From positions 1,302,001 to 1,366,000 of the forward strand of contig NZ_JAFMSU010000003.1 in the NCBI RefSeq assembly GCF_017916365.1: a DNA stretch of 64,000 nt, read 5' to 3'. Of this stretch, positions 17,680 to 25,477 are shown in pieces; position 1 is the first letter of the stretch, and every line of letters begins with the position of its first letter. The stretch is from Rufibacter roseolus. GTDB lineage: Bacteria > Bacteroidota > Bacteroidia > Cytophagales > Hymenobacteraceae. The position numbers and the translations under genes were made by a program. The notes beneath the pieces are model-generated. The model ran no database searches, had not been told where the DNA came from, and saw only the letters and a program-made list of their open reading frames with translations.

Positions 17680-18683
17680 TATACTTGTCTTCCTAGGTTA
17701 AAAGGAGTGGATTGTAAGTCTTCTTCGGTGGATCCTGGTAAGTTCGGAATCACGTCTACGTTCAGCACCGGTAACTCATAATGGTTAGCAGAAATCACCG
17801 AAGTGCGGGCAATCTTGCGCGGTCCTTCAATGGTCCAGTCGTTCGGGTCTTTCTTGTCGAAGCGGCAGGTGTTACAGATGAACTCCTGCACCTCGTTGTA
17901 CTCGTCTTTGCGGGCCGTTACGCGCAACACATCGTTACCACGCATCCACAACACTACTTTACCGGAGCAAGTAGGGCAATCGCGGTGCGCATCTACCGGT
18001 TTGGTGAACCACACCCGGTTTTTGAAACGGAAGGTTTTATCAGTCAAGGCTCCTACCGGACACACATCAATGACGTTCCCAGAGAACTCGTTATCAATGA
18101 TGTTTTCAACGTAGGTTCCAATCTCCGCAGCATCGCCACGGCCTAACACACCATGCACACGCTTCTCGGTTAACTGGTCGGCGGTGTACACGCAGCGGTA
18201 GCATAAGATGCAACGCGTCATGTGCAGTTGCACCAACGGACCGATGTCAATTTTGTCAAAAGTACGGCGCTCTTCTTCGTAACGGGTACCGGACGTTCCG
18301 TGCTCGTAGGCGAAGTTCTGCAAATCACACTCCCCGGCCTGGTCGCAGATAGGGCAATCCAGTGGGTGGTTGATTAACAGCATCTCCACCACTCCTTTGC
18401 GGGCAGCTAGTACATCTGGGTTAGTCGTGTTTTCCACCACCATGCCGTCTTGTACCGGAGTGATACAGCTCGCTACCAATTTAGGCATCGGGCGCGGGTC
18501 TTTCGCAGAACCGGCTGCCACTTTCACCATACAGGCGCGGCATTTCCCGCCGGTTCCTTTTAAAGGGGTATAGTAGCACATGGCTGGGGGCACCACCTCG
18601 CCGCCGATTTTACGGGCTGCGTTGAGGATGGTAGTTCCTTCCTCTACCTCCACCTCTATGCCATCAAACGTTATTTTTACCAT
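17679..18683 (-). CDS. nuoG: NADH-quinone oxidoreductase subunit G, short form
   Basis: 334 aa iron-sulfur subunit of the peripheral arm, under half the length of E. coli NuoG. The 2Fe-2S ferredoxin domain (about 1-80: MCYYTPLKGTGGKCRACMV), the His-Cys ligated cluster (HPLDCPICDQAGECDLQ) and the N5-type ligands (CILCYRCV, DVCPVGAL) are all kept. After them only a remnant of the molybdopterin-oxidoreductase domain remains, holding a CPTC pair and a later CNTC pair spaced unlike the canonical N7 site. Short NuoG is, to my knowledge, usual in this phylum, so I do not call it truncated. It is separated from nuoF by a 350 bp gap holding an inverted-repeat element. Confidence 0.95.
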   Translation of the reverse strand: MVKITFDGIEVEVEEGTTILNAARKIGGEVVPPAMCYYTPLKGTGGKCRACMVKVAAGSAKDPRPMPKLVASCITPVQDGMVVENTTNPDVLAARKGVVEMLLINHPLDCPICDQAGECDLQNFAYEHGTSGTRYEEERRTFDKIDIGPLVQLHMTRCILCYRCVYTADQLTEKRVHGVLGRGDAAEIGTYVENIIDNEFSGNVIDVCPVGALTDKTFRFKNRVWFTKPVDAHRDCPTCSGKVVLWMRGNDVLRVTARKDEYNEVQEFICNTCRFDKKDPNDWTIEGPRKIARTSVISANHYELPVLNVDVIPNLPGSTEEDLQSTPFNLGRQV

Positions 18684-18754
18684 GTTAAATTTATTGTTGA
18701 TTGCTGGTTGTCAATTGTTCTTGACACACAGCAACAGGCTATTTATATGTATTT

Positions 18755-18795
18755 CTGCTTAGGGCCTCTTTTCAGAAAAACGGCCTCTAAACGGC
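18755..18795. repeat. GCCTGTTTT-type hairpin repeat, copy 7
   Basis: GCTTAGGGCCTCTTTTC, then GAAAAACGGCCTCTAAACGGC. Arms largely complementary. In the nuoF-nuoG gap. Confidence 0.65.
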
Positions 18796-18837
18796 AATTG
18801 ATTTTAGCTTTTAGTAAGAACCAGCTTCACGCATTTC

Positions 18838-18976
18838 GTCCCCCTTTGAAGGGGGTAGGGGGATGATTACTCGTGCTGATATTTGCATTCCCGAGAATCG
18901 TTTCCCATTCGCTTTTAGCGCTTGTTTTCGGTTCTTCTAGCTTCTTTGTCATCCCCTACCCCCTTCAAAGGGGGAC
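18838..18976. mobile_element. 139 bp MITE-like inverted-repeat element in the nuoF-nuoG gap
   Basis: Terminal inverted repeats of 28-29 bp at 18838-18866 and 18949-18976 differ by one extra G in the left copy. Each contains the self-complementary core CCCCCTTTGAAGGGGG. The interior has no reading frame, but at 18911-18930 it has a fragment resembling the dispersed hairpin repeat (TTTTAGCGCTTGTTTTC). This is a second element family, unrelated to the 155 bp one. Confidence 0.7.
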
Positions 18977-18992
18977 TTACCGGGAATGTATA

Positions 18993-19027
18993 TTTCAGAC
19001 CTGCTTTCTCTAAAACAGGCCTGAAAC
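18993..19027. repeat. GCCTGTTTT-type hairpin repeat, copy 9
   Basis: TTTCAGACCTGCTTTCTC, then TAAAACAGGCCTGAAAC, 6 nt beyond the nuoF stop codon. Copy 8 is the fragment inside the 139 bp element. Confidence 0.65.
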
Positions 19028-19033
19028 AATAAT

Positions 19034-20377
19034 TTATGCTAATACAGATTCAGCTTTGTTGAACACCGCGCCGGGAGCCGTAGCTGCCTGCGGATGTTTC
19101 ACGTGCCACTCGAACTCCTCGCGGAAGTGACGAACGGCGGCGGCAACTGGCCAAGCAGCGGCATCACCCAATGGACAGATAGTATTACCTTCTATCTGCT
19201 TGGCAACACTTACCAATAGGTCGATGTCGTGCATGTGGCCGTGGCCGTGCTCAATGCGGTGCAATACTTTCTCCATCCAACCGGTTCCTTCACGGCACGG
19301 GCTGCACTGCCCGCAGGACTCGTGGTGATAGAAACGGGCCAGGGTCCAGGTATGGCGCACGATACAAGTCTGGTCATCCATCACGAAGAACCCGCCGGAA
19401 CCCAGCATGGTACCCGTGGCGAAACCTCCGTCAGAAAGCGACTCGTACGTCATTAATCTATCTTCACCGGCCGCGGTTTTCAGGATTAACTCTTTCGGTA
19501 GAATCGGAACGGAAGAACCTCCGGCAATAACTGCTTTCATGTCACGGCCTTTCCAGATACCACCGCAGTACTCGTCTGAGTAGATGAATTCCTCTACAGG
19601 AACACCCAACTCAATCTCGTACACGCCTGGCTTGTTGATGTTACCACCAGCAGAAATCAGTTTCGTACCGGCACTACGTCCAATACCGAATTTCGCGTAC
19701 TCAGCAGCGGTGTTGGTGATAATCCACGGAACAGTAGCAATAGACTCCACGTTGTTCACCACAGTTGGGCAGCCGTAAAGACCCCAAACCGCCGGGAAAG
19801 GAGGCTTGTTTCTTGGGTTACCACGCTTACCTTCCAGAGATTCCAACAATGCTGTTTCCTCGCCGCAGATGTACGCGCCACCACCTGGGTGCACGTGCAA
19901 GTCCAATGAATAACCGCTTCCTAAGATGTTCTCGCCCAAGAAACCGTTCGCGTAGGCTTCAGCAATGGCTTTTTCCAGAATGCGCAGCACGTACAACAAC
20001 TCCCCGCGGATGTAAATATAAGAGGTACGGGCACCCAGCGCGTAGCTAGAGGTAATCATCCCCTCAATCAACAGGTGCGGTAGTTTCTCCATCAAATACC
20101 GGTCTTTGAAAGTACCCGGCTCTGATTCATCGGCGTTGCATACTAAGTAGCGGGGCTTGCCTTCTGGTTTGGCCAAAAAGCTCCACTTCATCCCGGTAGG
20201 GAATCCGGCACCACCCCGGCCTCTTAAGCCTGAGGCTTTCACTTCTTCCACCACTTCCTCGGGGGACATGGTTTTCAAAGCTTTCTCTACGGAGGCGTAG
20301 CCGCCGTGCTTGCGGTACACGTCAAAGGTGTGAATGCCTTCAACGTTGATATGTTCAGTTAATAATTTTCTTCCCAT
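19034..20377 (-). CDS. nuoF: NADH-quinone oxidoreductase subunit F
   Basis: 447 aa NADH- and FMN-binding subunit. It shows GLRGRGGAGFPTG near residue 50 (FMN/NADH site), ICGEETALLESLEG, and the N3 cluster motif ESCGQCSPCREGTGW. Its start lies 19 nt inside the end of nuoE, so the two are translationally coupled. With NuoE and NuoG it forms the electron-input module. Confidence 0.97.
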   Translation of the reverse strand: MGRKLLTEHINVEGIHTFDVYRKHGGYASVEKALKTMSPEEVVEEVKASGLRGRGGAGFPTGMKWSFLAKPEGKPRYLVCNADESEPGTFKDRYLMEKLPHLLIEGMITSSYALGARTSYIYIRGELLYVLRILEKAIAEAYANGFLGENILGSGYSLDLHVHPGGGAYICGEETALLESLEGKRGNPRNKPPFPAVWGLYGCPTVVNNVESIATVPWIITNTAAEYAKFGIGRSAGTKLISAGGNINKPGVYEIELGVPVEEFIYSDEYCGGIWKGRDMKAVIAGGSSVPILPKELILKTAAGEDRLMTYESLSDGGFATGTMLGSGGFFVMDDQTCIVRHTWTLARFYHHESCGQCSPCREGTGWMEKVLHRIEHGHGHMHDIDLLVSVAKQIEGNTICPLGDAAAWPVAAAVRHFREEFEWHVKHPQAATAPGAVFNKAESVLA

Positions 20378-20898
20378 GGTTTCCTTACGGTTAAGGCTTT
20401 CAGGTCTTCCAGCATCTGGTCAGCGCTGGCGGCATCCAAGTTCTCGTAAAATTGTTCTCTCACCTGCAACATTGGGCCCGTGCCGCAAGAGGCCAGGCAT
20501 TCCACAGTTTTCAAGGTGAAGTTTCCGTCGGCAGAGGTCTCGCCTACTTTGCAGCCCAGACGGTTCTCCAAGTGCTCAATGAGTTGGTCAGAACCCCGCA
20601 GCATGCAAGGGCCCGTGCGGCATACTTCCAGCACGTGCTTGCCTACCGGCTTCAGGTTGAACATGGTATAGAAGGTGGCTACCTCGTATACTTCTATGGG
20701 TTGGATGTTCAGGATCTCGGCCACTTTATCCATTACCTCGGGGCTCACCCAGCCGCCAAACTCCGCTTGCGCGATGTGCAGGATAGGTAAAATGGCTGAT
20801 TTCTGACGGTCAGCGGGATAATGGGAAAGATAGCGCCGGATTTCAGCCATGGCCCCTTCCGAGAACTGTACTTGATTTACGCTTGCTGTTTGATCCAT
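20359..20898 (-). CDS. nuoE: NADH-quinone oxidoreductase subunit E
   Basis: 179 aa thioredoxin-like 2Fe-2S subunit. The ATG at 20898 (MDQTASVNQ) is chosen: the frame is open to 20994, but that extension would run into nuoD and has no family-like sequence. Cluster N1a ligands are in CRTGPCMLRG and CLASCGTGP. The end overlaps nuoF by 19 nt. Confidence 0.94.
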   Translation of the reverse strand: MDQTASVNQVQFSEGAMAEIRRYLSHYPADRQKSAILPILHIAQAEFGGWVSPEVMDKVAEILNIQPIEVYEVATFYTMFNLKPVGKHVLEVCRTGPCMLRGSDQLIEHLENRLGCKVGETSADGNFTLKTVECLASCGTGPMLQVREQFYENLDAASADQMLEDLKALTVRKPWEENY

Positions 20899-20971
20899 TT
20901 GGTCAATGGTCGGTAGTATATAAAGCTGCCTTATGGCAGGCTTGGAATAATCTGTTTCTAATAAGAATGGC

Positions 20972-22186
20972 TTAAGCGTCCAGCTCGCCGGCAATCACGT
21001 TCATGGAAGAAAGGATTACAATCGCATCTGACAATTGTGTGCCCACCACCATTTCTGGATAGGCCTGGTAATAGATGAAGCAAGGTCTTCTGAAGTGCAA
21101 ACGGTACGGCGTGCGGCCTCCGTCAGACACTAAATAGAAACCAAGCTCACCATTTCCGCCTTCCACTGAGTGATACACTTCGCCAGCTGGAGCATCAATC
21201 TCACCCATCACAATCTTGAAGTGATAGATTAAGGCTTCCATGTTGCGGTACACCTCCTGCTTTGGCGGCAGGTAAAACTCAGGCGCATCAGCGTGGAACG
21301 GACCCTCAGGAAGGTTGTCCATGGCTTGCTGGATGATGCGCAAGCTCTGCCAGATTTCCTCGTTACGAACCATGAAGCGGTCATAGGTATCGCCCTTGGT
21401 GCCTACCGGAATTTCGAAATCGAAGTCTTGGTAAGAAGAGTAAGGGTTCATGACACGCACATCATAATCCACGCCCGCGGCCCGCAGGTTAGGACCGGTG
21501 AAGCCGTAGTTCAAGGCGCGCTCGGCGGTGATAGGTCCCACGTTCTCCACCCGGTCAATGAAGATCCGGTTACGGTTGAACATGGTTTCAAACTCGCGAA
21601 ATACCTTAGGGAAGTCACGCAGGAAATCTCTGATTTTTTGGATAGCTACCGGGGATAAATCACGCTCCATGCCGCCTACTCTACCCATGTTGGTGGTTAA
21701 GCGGGCACCGCAGATCTCCTCATAGATTTCGTAGATTTTCTCTCTTTCTTGGAAAACGTACAAGAAACCCGTGAAGGCTCCGGTATCTACCCCCAGGATT
21801 GAGTTACAAATCAAGTGGTCGGCGATACGGGCCAACTCCATCACGATTACCCGGATGTACTCGGCACGTTTGGGAACGGTCACGCCTAACAGCTTCTCTA
21901 CCGTCATCCACCAGCCCATGTTGTTGATGGGTGAGGAGCAGTAGTTCATGCGGTCAGTGAGCGGGGTGATTTGATAGAAGTTACGTCGCTCCGCGATTTT
22001 CTCGAAGGCGCGGTGAATGTACCCAATCGTCGGCACGCCGGACACAATCTTCTCGCCATCCATTTGCAGGATGTTCTGGAAGATACCGTGCGTGGCGGGG
22101 TGCGTAGGTCCTAAATTCAGGGTGGTGAGCTCCTGCATGTAGGAATCTGGGGTAACTATCTGTGTATTCTGTTTGGCTAACTCCAT
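20972..22186 (-). CDS. nuoD: NADH-quinone oxidoreductase subunit D
   Basis: 404 aa, the 49 kDa-type subunit that lines the quinone cavity with NuoB. Conserved LNLGPTHPATHG (His pair near the quinone) lies close to the N-terminus and EGGNGELGFYLVSDGG towards the end. The ATG at 22186 (MELAKQNTQ) is preferred over an upstream in-frame start that adds an unlikely basic peptide. NuoC and NuoD are separate genes here, unlike the E. coli fusion. Confidence 0.96.
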   Translation of the reverse strand: MELAKQNTQIVTPDSYMQELTTLNLGPTHPATHGIFQNILQMDGEKIVSGVPTIGYIHRAFEKIAERRNFYQITPLTDRMNYCSSPINNMGWWMTVEKLLGVTVPKRAEYIRVIVMELARIADHLICNSILGVDTGAFTGFLYVFQEREKIYEIYEEICGARLTTNMGRVGGMERDLSPVAIQKIRDFLRDFPKVFREFETMFNRNRIFIDRVENVGPITAERALNYGFTGPNLRAAGVDYDVRVMNPYSSYQDFDFEIPVGTKGDTYDRFMVRNEEIWQSLRIIQQAMDNLPEGPFHADAPEFYLPPKQEVYRNMEALIYHFKIVMGEIDAPAGEVYHSVEGGNGELGFYLVSDGGRTPYRLHFRRPCFIYYQAYPEMVVGTQLSDAIVILSSMNVIAGELDA

Positions 22187-22258
22187 GTGGGAACTTAGTA
22201 GTAAGCAGAAACGCCGGCGGCCTTGTCCTGTGAACAAAGCCGTTGGCGCTTATAAGGT

Positions 22259-22765
22259 TTATCTTCCGAAGAAGGTATTAATCTTGTCTTCGCGGGTCTG
22301 GTCTTCCAGCGGAAACTCTTTACGCATAGGAAACGCCTCCATCTCCTCCACATTCAAAATGCGGATAAGATTGGGGTGCCCTTCAAAGCGGATGCCGTAG
22401 AAGTCAAAGGTTTCGCGCTCCATCCAGTTGGCGGTGGCGTACAGGTTGGTAGCGGTAGGCACCACGGCATCATCCTCAGGGAAGAAGATTTTGATACGCA
22501 GCCGCACGTTGTGCACCAGGCTGTGCAGGTGGTAAATAACGCCTAATTCCTGGCCCTTGTTATCTGGGTAATGGATACCGCACATAGTGGTCAGGAACTG
22601 GAATTGCAGGAAGGCATCATCATACAAGGCTTGCAGCATTGGGATGATGTTTTCCCGGGTAGTGGTCACGGTCACAAGCCCGTAAGGCTCATGGATATCA
22701 AACAACTGGTCGCCAAATTTCTCTTGCAGCGATTGCACCAGCAGTTCGTTGGTTAGTTCGGCCAT
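22259..22765 (-). CDS. nuoC: NADH-quinone oxidoreductase subunit C
   Basis: 168 aa, the 30 kDa-type subunit of the peripheral arm. The signature WMERETFDFYGIRFEGHPN sits near residue 120, followed by the C-terminal FPMRKEFPLED segment. It is 3 nt downstream of nuoB. Confidence 0.95.
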   Translation of the reverse strand: MAELTNELLVQSLQEKFGDQLFDIHEPYGLVTVTTTRENIIPMLQALYDDAFLQFQFLTTMCGIHYPDNKGQELGVIYHLHSLVHNVRLRIKIFFPEDDAVVPTATNLYATANWMERETFDFYGIRFEGHPNLIRILNVEEMEAFPMRKEFPLEDQTREDKINTFFGR

Positions 22766-22768
22766 GCC

Positions 22769-23323
22769 TTATTTAATGTTGTAAGAAGCCAGTAATGCTT
22801 GATATTCCGGGGAGTTCCGGCGGCGGAGCGACTCGTTCTCGGCTAGGTCCTGAATGCGCATCAAGCCATCCAGAATCTGCTCAGGGCGTGGCGGGCAACC
22901 AGGCACGTACACGTCTACCGGTACAATGCGGTCAATGCCTTGCAACACGCTGTATGAGTCAAAGATACCACCGCTGGTAGCGCAGGCACCTACGGCAATC
23001 ACCCAACGGGGCTCAGCCATCTGCTCGTACACCTGTTTCACCACCGGACCCATTTTCTTGGCAATGGTACCCATCACCATCAGCAAATCGGCCTGACGGG
23101 GTGAGAAGCTTGGGCGCTCAGACCCGAAACGGGAAATATCATAATGCGAGCCCATGGTAGCCATGTACTCAATACCGCAGCAGGAGGTAGCAAACGGCAA
23201 CGGCCACAAAGAGTGCTTACGGGCCAGACCTACTACTTTCTCCAGGGAAGTGGCGAAAAAGCCGGTTCCTTCTACCCCTTCTGGGGCGTCTACCATGGTT
23301 AAATTGCTATTGTTATCGCTCAT
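22769..23323 (-). CDS. nuoB: NADH-quinone oxidoreductase subunit B
   Basis: 184 aa, the subunit carrying terminal cluster N2. The adjacent Cys pair [11 protein letters not shown], then VGACATSGG and VPGCPPRPE, supply the four ligands. The ATG at 23323 (MSDNNSNLT) gives the normal length; the frame is open 36 nt further upstream without family similarity. Confidence 0.97.
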   Translation of the reverse strand: MSDNNSNLTMVDAPEGVEGTGFFATSLEKVVGLARKHSLWPLPFATSCCGIEYMATMGSHYDISRFGSERPSFSPRQADLLMVMGTIAKKMGPVVKQVYEQMAEPRWVIAVGACATSGGIFDSYSVLQGIDRIVPVDVYVPGCPPRPEQILDGLMRIQDLAENESLRRRNSPEYQALLASYNIK

Positions 23324-23336
23324 GAGTCTTTTTCGC

Positions 23337-23378
23337 TTGGTTTCAGAAAAACAGGCCAAAAACCGGCCTCTTTCTGAA
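23337..23378. repeat. GCCTGTTTT-type hairpin repeat, rearranged copy 10
   Basis: The order of arms is inverted: GTTTCAGAAAAACAGGCC comes first, then CCGGCCTCTTTCTGAAC. It occupies much of the nuoA-nuoB gap. Confidence 0.5.
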
Positions 23379-23426
23379 CACGTTATCGCTTGTAAAAGTT
23401 TGCCGCCTTCGCGACGATTATTGACG

Positions 23427-23810
23427 CTATTCCCACTTGAGAACGCCTTTCCGGATCACGTAGTAGAATCCGGTCAAGAGCAATCCCATGAACATGAGCA
23501 TCCAGACGAAGCCATCCAGACCCAAGGCTCTGAAATTCACGGCCCAAGGATAGAGGAAGATTACTTCCACGTCAAAAAGTACAAACAGGATGGCAATCAG
23601 GAAATATTTGATAGAAATTGGGGCACGGGCATCGCCTTTCGATTCAATACCACACTCCCAAGAGGCGTTTTTCACTGCGCTTTTGCGTTTTGGGCCAATC
23701 AGGTGGGTCACCACCATAGAGAACACCACAAAACCAAGGGCCGCCAAAAATTGAATAACTATTGGAAGATAATCTCCCGGTAAATATTGAGCAGGGGCAG
23801 TTGTTTCCAT
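23427..23810 (-). CDS. nuoA: NADH-quinone oxidoreductase subunit A
   Basis: 127 aa with three membrane helices. The conserved loop [20 protein letters not shown] precedes helix 2, and [15 protein letters not shown] carries the functional acidic residues. It is the first gene of the cluster, 19 nt downstream of a consensus -7 box. Confidence 0.96.
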   Translation of the reverse strand: METTAPAQYLPGDYLPIVIQFLAALGFVVFSMVVTHLIGPKRKSAVKNASWECGIESKGDARAPISIKYFLIAILFVLFDVEVIFLYPWAVNFRALGLDGFVWMLMFMGLLLTGFYYVIRKGVLKWE

Positions 23811-23829
23811 ATTATAAAGCTATTTGGTG

Positions 23830-23860
23830 CAAAAGTAGGCACTTAAACCTAAGATTCAAA
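23830..23860 (-). promoter_or_regulatory. consensus promoter of the nuo operon
   Basis: On the minus strand TTTG (23857-23860), exactly 19 nt of spacer, then TACTTTTG (23830-23837). This matches the Bacteroidota sigma factor consensus TTTG-N19-TAnnTTTG at every defined position. Confidence 0.85.
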
Positions 23861-23906
23861 CTAAAAAGACGTTTGCCTTCTGGTTTGGATTTCTGTTTAA
23901 ACAAAC

Positions 23907-23934
23907 GAACAATTGTTCTAGTTATTTTGCAAAA
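23907..23934. promoter_or_regulatory. palindromes upstream of the nuo promoter
   Basis: A 12 bp perfect palindrome GAACAATTGTTC (23907-23918) and a 10 bp palindrome TTTTGCAAAA (23925-23934) lie 47-75 bp beyond the -33 element. GTTTAAAC is at 23895-23902. Operator function is only a suggestion. Confidence 0.3.
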
Positions 23935-24020
23935 TCAACGGAACGAAATCGATGTATTTTAAAAAAAACAGAAATAATTAGGGATTCTTGTAATATTTCT
24001 TAAAATTCATACACCAATAA

Positions 24021-24143
24021 GAATGAGTGTTCAGAAGACACTCCCGCAAGCGGAGAAATGCCCCTCCATTTCCCCACTTGCTAAATTTTAAGTAAGTTTT
24101 CTTCAACCGATAAATGCCCAGCTACTTTAGTTGGGCTTTTTCC
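24021..24143 (+). ncRNA. candidate structured small RNA ending in an intrinsic terminator
   Basis: Consecutive hairpins lie on the plus strand: GAGTGT/ACACTC (24025-24043), CCGC/GCGG (24044-24053), or alternatively GGAGAAATG/CATTTCCCC (24052-24075, one mismatch), and ACTTGCT/AGTAAGT (24076-24097). A terminator follows at 24116-24136 with a T-run. No plus-strand gene lies upstream that this terminator could serve, and the next gene has its own -7 box at 24177. I could not match it to a known RNA class and saw no convincing promoter. Confidence 0.4.
24116..24141 (+). terminator. orphan intrinsic terminator
   Basis: A 9 bp stem GCCCAGCTA / TAGTTGGGC (one G-T pair) with loop CTT is followed by TTTTT. 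Confidence 0.7.
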
Positions 24144-24176
24144 GTTTAGGCGTCACCATAAAAATTGCTTTCTGCC

Positions 24177-24184
24177 TACCTTTG
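24177..24184 (+). promoter_or_regulatory. -7 box TACCTTTG upstream of the PsbP/DcrB-like gene
   Basis: An exact TAnnTTTG match 74 nt before the ATG at 24259. No clear -33 TTTG at the right distance. Confidence 0.4.
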
Positions 24185-24258
24185 CGCTCTGCCGGAACTT
24201 AACGGCCCAATATTTGCATTCGGCTGTTAGCCATAACCTAGATGCCTTTACCCAGAAT

Positions 24259-24810
24259 ATGAATAAAAAATACCTGCTTACGCTGGCCTTACCCCTTTTG
24301 CTGCTGCTGGCATTCGCCCCGAAACTCAAAAAAGTGACAGTGGCCAAGAACGTGACGCTGTCTATTCCGCAGAACTTTGAGGTAATGCCAGACGATGGCA
24401 TTGCGCGCGAGTACCCGGCGGCCCGCAAGCCTCTGGGCGTGTACACCAGCCCGGACGGTAACGTGGACATCAGCGTGAACCAGCGCCCCAGCACTTTCCC
24501 TGCCGACGACATCAATATCCTGCTGCCTTTCTACAAGGCCTCCATCCAGCGCATGTTCACCGAGGTGCAGTTTCTGCGCCAGGAGAAACAAACCATTAAC
24601 GGCCGCGATTTCCTGGTGTATGAGTTTGTCTCCACCATGCGCGATGAGCGCCGGAGCCGCAACATGGCGCCCGTGCGCAAGTACACGCTCATTCAGTACA
24701 CGTTCCAGAAAGACCAGATGCTCATCTTCAGTTTCAACGCGCCGGTGCAACTGCAGCAGGAATGGCAGGAAACCGCCCGTGCCGTCATGGCCAGCGCCAC
24801 TGTGAAATAA
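24259..24810 (+). CDS. exported protein, possible PsbP/DcrB-like fold
   Basis: 183 aa. The ATG at 24259 is chosen because it gives a compact signal peptide (MNKKYLLTLALPLLLLLAFAP); an upstream in-frame start at 24214 would bury it. The mature part runs VTLSIPQNFEVMPDDG, then YTSPDGNVDISVN, a helix DINILLPFYKASIQRMF, an INGRDFLVYEFVS strand pair and a C-terminal helix QQEWQETARAVMASA. This strand-helix order resembles PsbP/DcrB (DUF1795-type) proteins, but the similarity is by eye only. No function is assigned. It probably acts in the periplasm or as an envelope-associated protein. Monocistronic, followed by a perfect repeat hairpin. Confidence 0.75.
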   Translation: MNKKYLLTLALPLLLLLAFAPKLKKVTVAKNVTLSIPQNFEVMPDDGIAREYPAARKPLGVYTSPDGNVDISVNQRPSTFPADDINILLPFYKASIQRMFTEVQFLRQEKQTINGRDFLVYEFVSTMRDERRSRNMAPVRKYTLIQYTFQKDQMLIFSFNAPVQLQQEWQETARAVMASATVK

Positions 24811-24848
24811 GATTTCCTGCCTTTAACCGCCGGAAAGCGGATAACTTT

Positions 24849-24884
24849 ATTTCGGGCCTGTTTTGCAGAAAACAGGCCCGAAAT
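24849..24884. repeat. GCCTGTTTT-type hairpin repeat, copy 11 (perfect)
   Basis: A perfect 16 bp stem ATTTCGGGCCTGTTTT with loop GCAG, 38 nt after the preceding stop codon. The CGGG/CCCG pair shows compensated change relative to other copies. Confidence 0.85.
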
Positions 24885-24940
24885 GCTTTCTATACAACTA
24901 AAGAATCTGGCAGGCAGTAGAAATAGGTTGATTTTTCCTT

Positions 24941-24948
24941 TAACTTCA
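24941..24948 (+). promoter_or_regulatory. -7-like box TAACTTCA just before tadA
   Basis: A variant of TAnnTTTG ending 4 nt before the GTG start, implying a leaderless transcript. No -33 match. Confidence 0.35.
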
Positions 24949-24952
24949 TCTT

Positions 24953-25399
24953 GTGTTAAGCATCCATTCAGACGAACATTTCATGCGCGAGGCCTATAAG
25001 CAAGCGCAATACGCCCTGGAAGAGGGCGAGATTCCCATTGGCGCGGTAGTGGTGTGCCAGAACAAGATCATCGCGCGCGCCTACAACCAGACCGAGAAAC
25101 TCAACGACGTAACCGCCCATGCTGAGATGCTGGCTTTCACTGCCGCCGCCAATCACCTGGGCAACAAATATTTGCACGACTGCACCCTCTACGTCACCGT
25201 GGAACCCTGCGTCATGTGCGCCGGTGCCAGCTACTGGTCACAGCTCAAACGCATTGTCTACGCCACCGCCGATGAGAAGCGCGGTTATCGCCGCACGGGC
25301 GTGAACCTGCTGCACCCCAAGACCGAACTGGTGGCCGGCATCATGGCCCACGAGTGCGCCCAATTGATGACGGACTTTTTCAGGGCGAAAAGAATTTAA
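24953..25399 (+). CDS. tadA: tRNA adenosine(34) deaminase
   Basis: 148 aa zinc deaminase that converts A34 to inosine in tRNA-Arg. The zinc site is HAEM (His and catalytic Glu, about residues 55-58) with PCVMCAG (two Cys, about 85-90). The N-terminal helix with EGEIPIGAVVV and the C-terminal helix with HECAQLMTDFFR are typical. A GTG at 24953 is used as the start because the conserved helix SDEHFMREAYKQA begins before the first ATG (24983). Confidence 0.92.
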   Translation: MLSIHSDEHFMREAYKQAQYALEEGEIPIGAVVVCQNKIIARAYNQTEKLNDVTAHAEMLAFTAAANHLGNKYLHDCTLYVTVEPCVMCAGASYWSQLKRIVYATADEKRGYRRTGVNLLHPKTELVAGIMAHECAQLMTDFFRAKRI

Positions 25400-25402
25400 T
25401 CT

Positions 25403-25410
25403 TAACTTTG
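25403..25410 (+). promoter_or_regulatory. -7 box TAACTTTG upstream of the superoxide dismutase gene
   Basis: An exact TAnnTTTG match just after the tadA stop; it would give a leader of about 60 nt. The -33 region is TTTC in a T-run. Confidence 0.5.
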
Positions 25411-25477
25411 GCGCGTTCCGCACAGTATGTATGTAGGAACAACTATTGTATTCTATAACCTAAAAACACATAAAACT

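Noticed and set aside
24153-24515. Minus-strand 120-codon frame near 24.3 kb
   Set aside because: It overlaps the exported 183 aa gene, which has a clear signal peptide and its own -7 box; the minus-strand translation is low-complexity Ser/Arg-rich.
24849-24884. Hairpin repeats as a CRISPR array
   Set aside because: Copies are scattered singly across 60 kb without regular spacers, and no cas genes are present.
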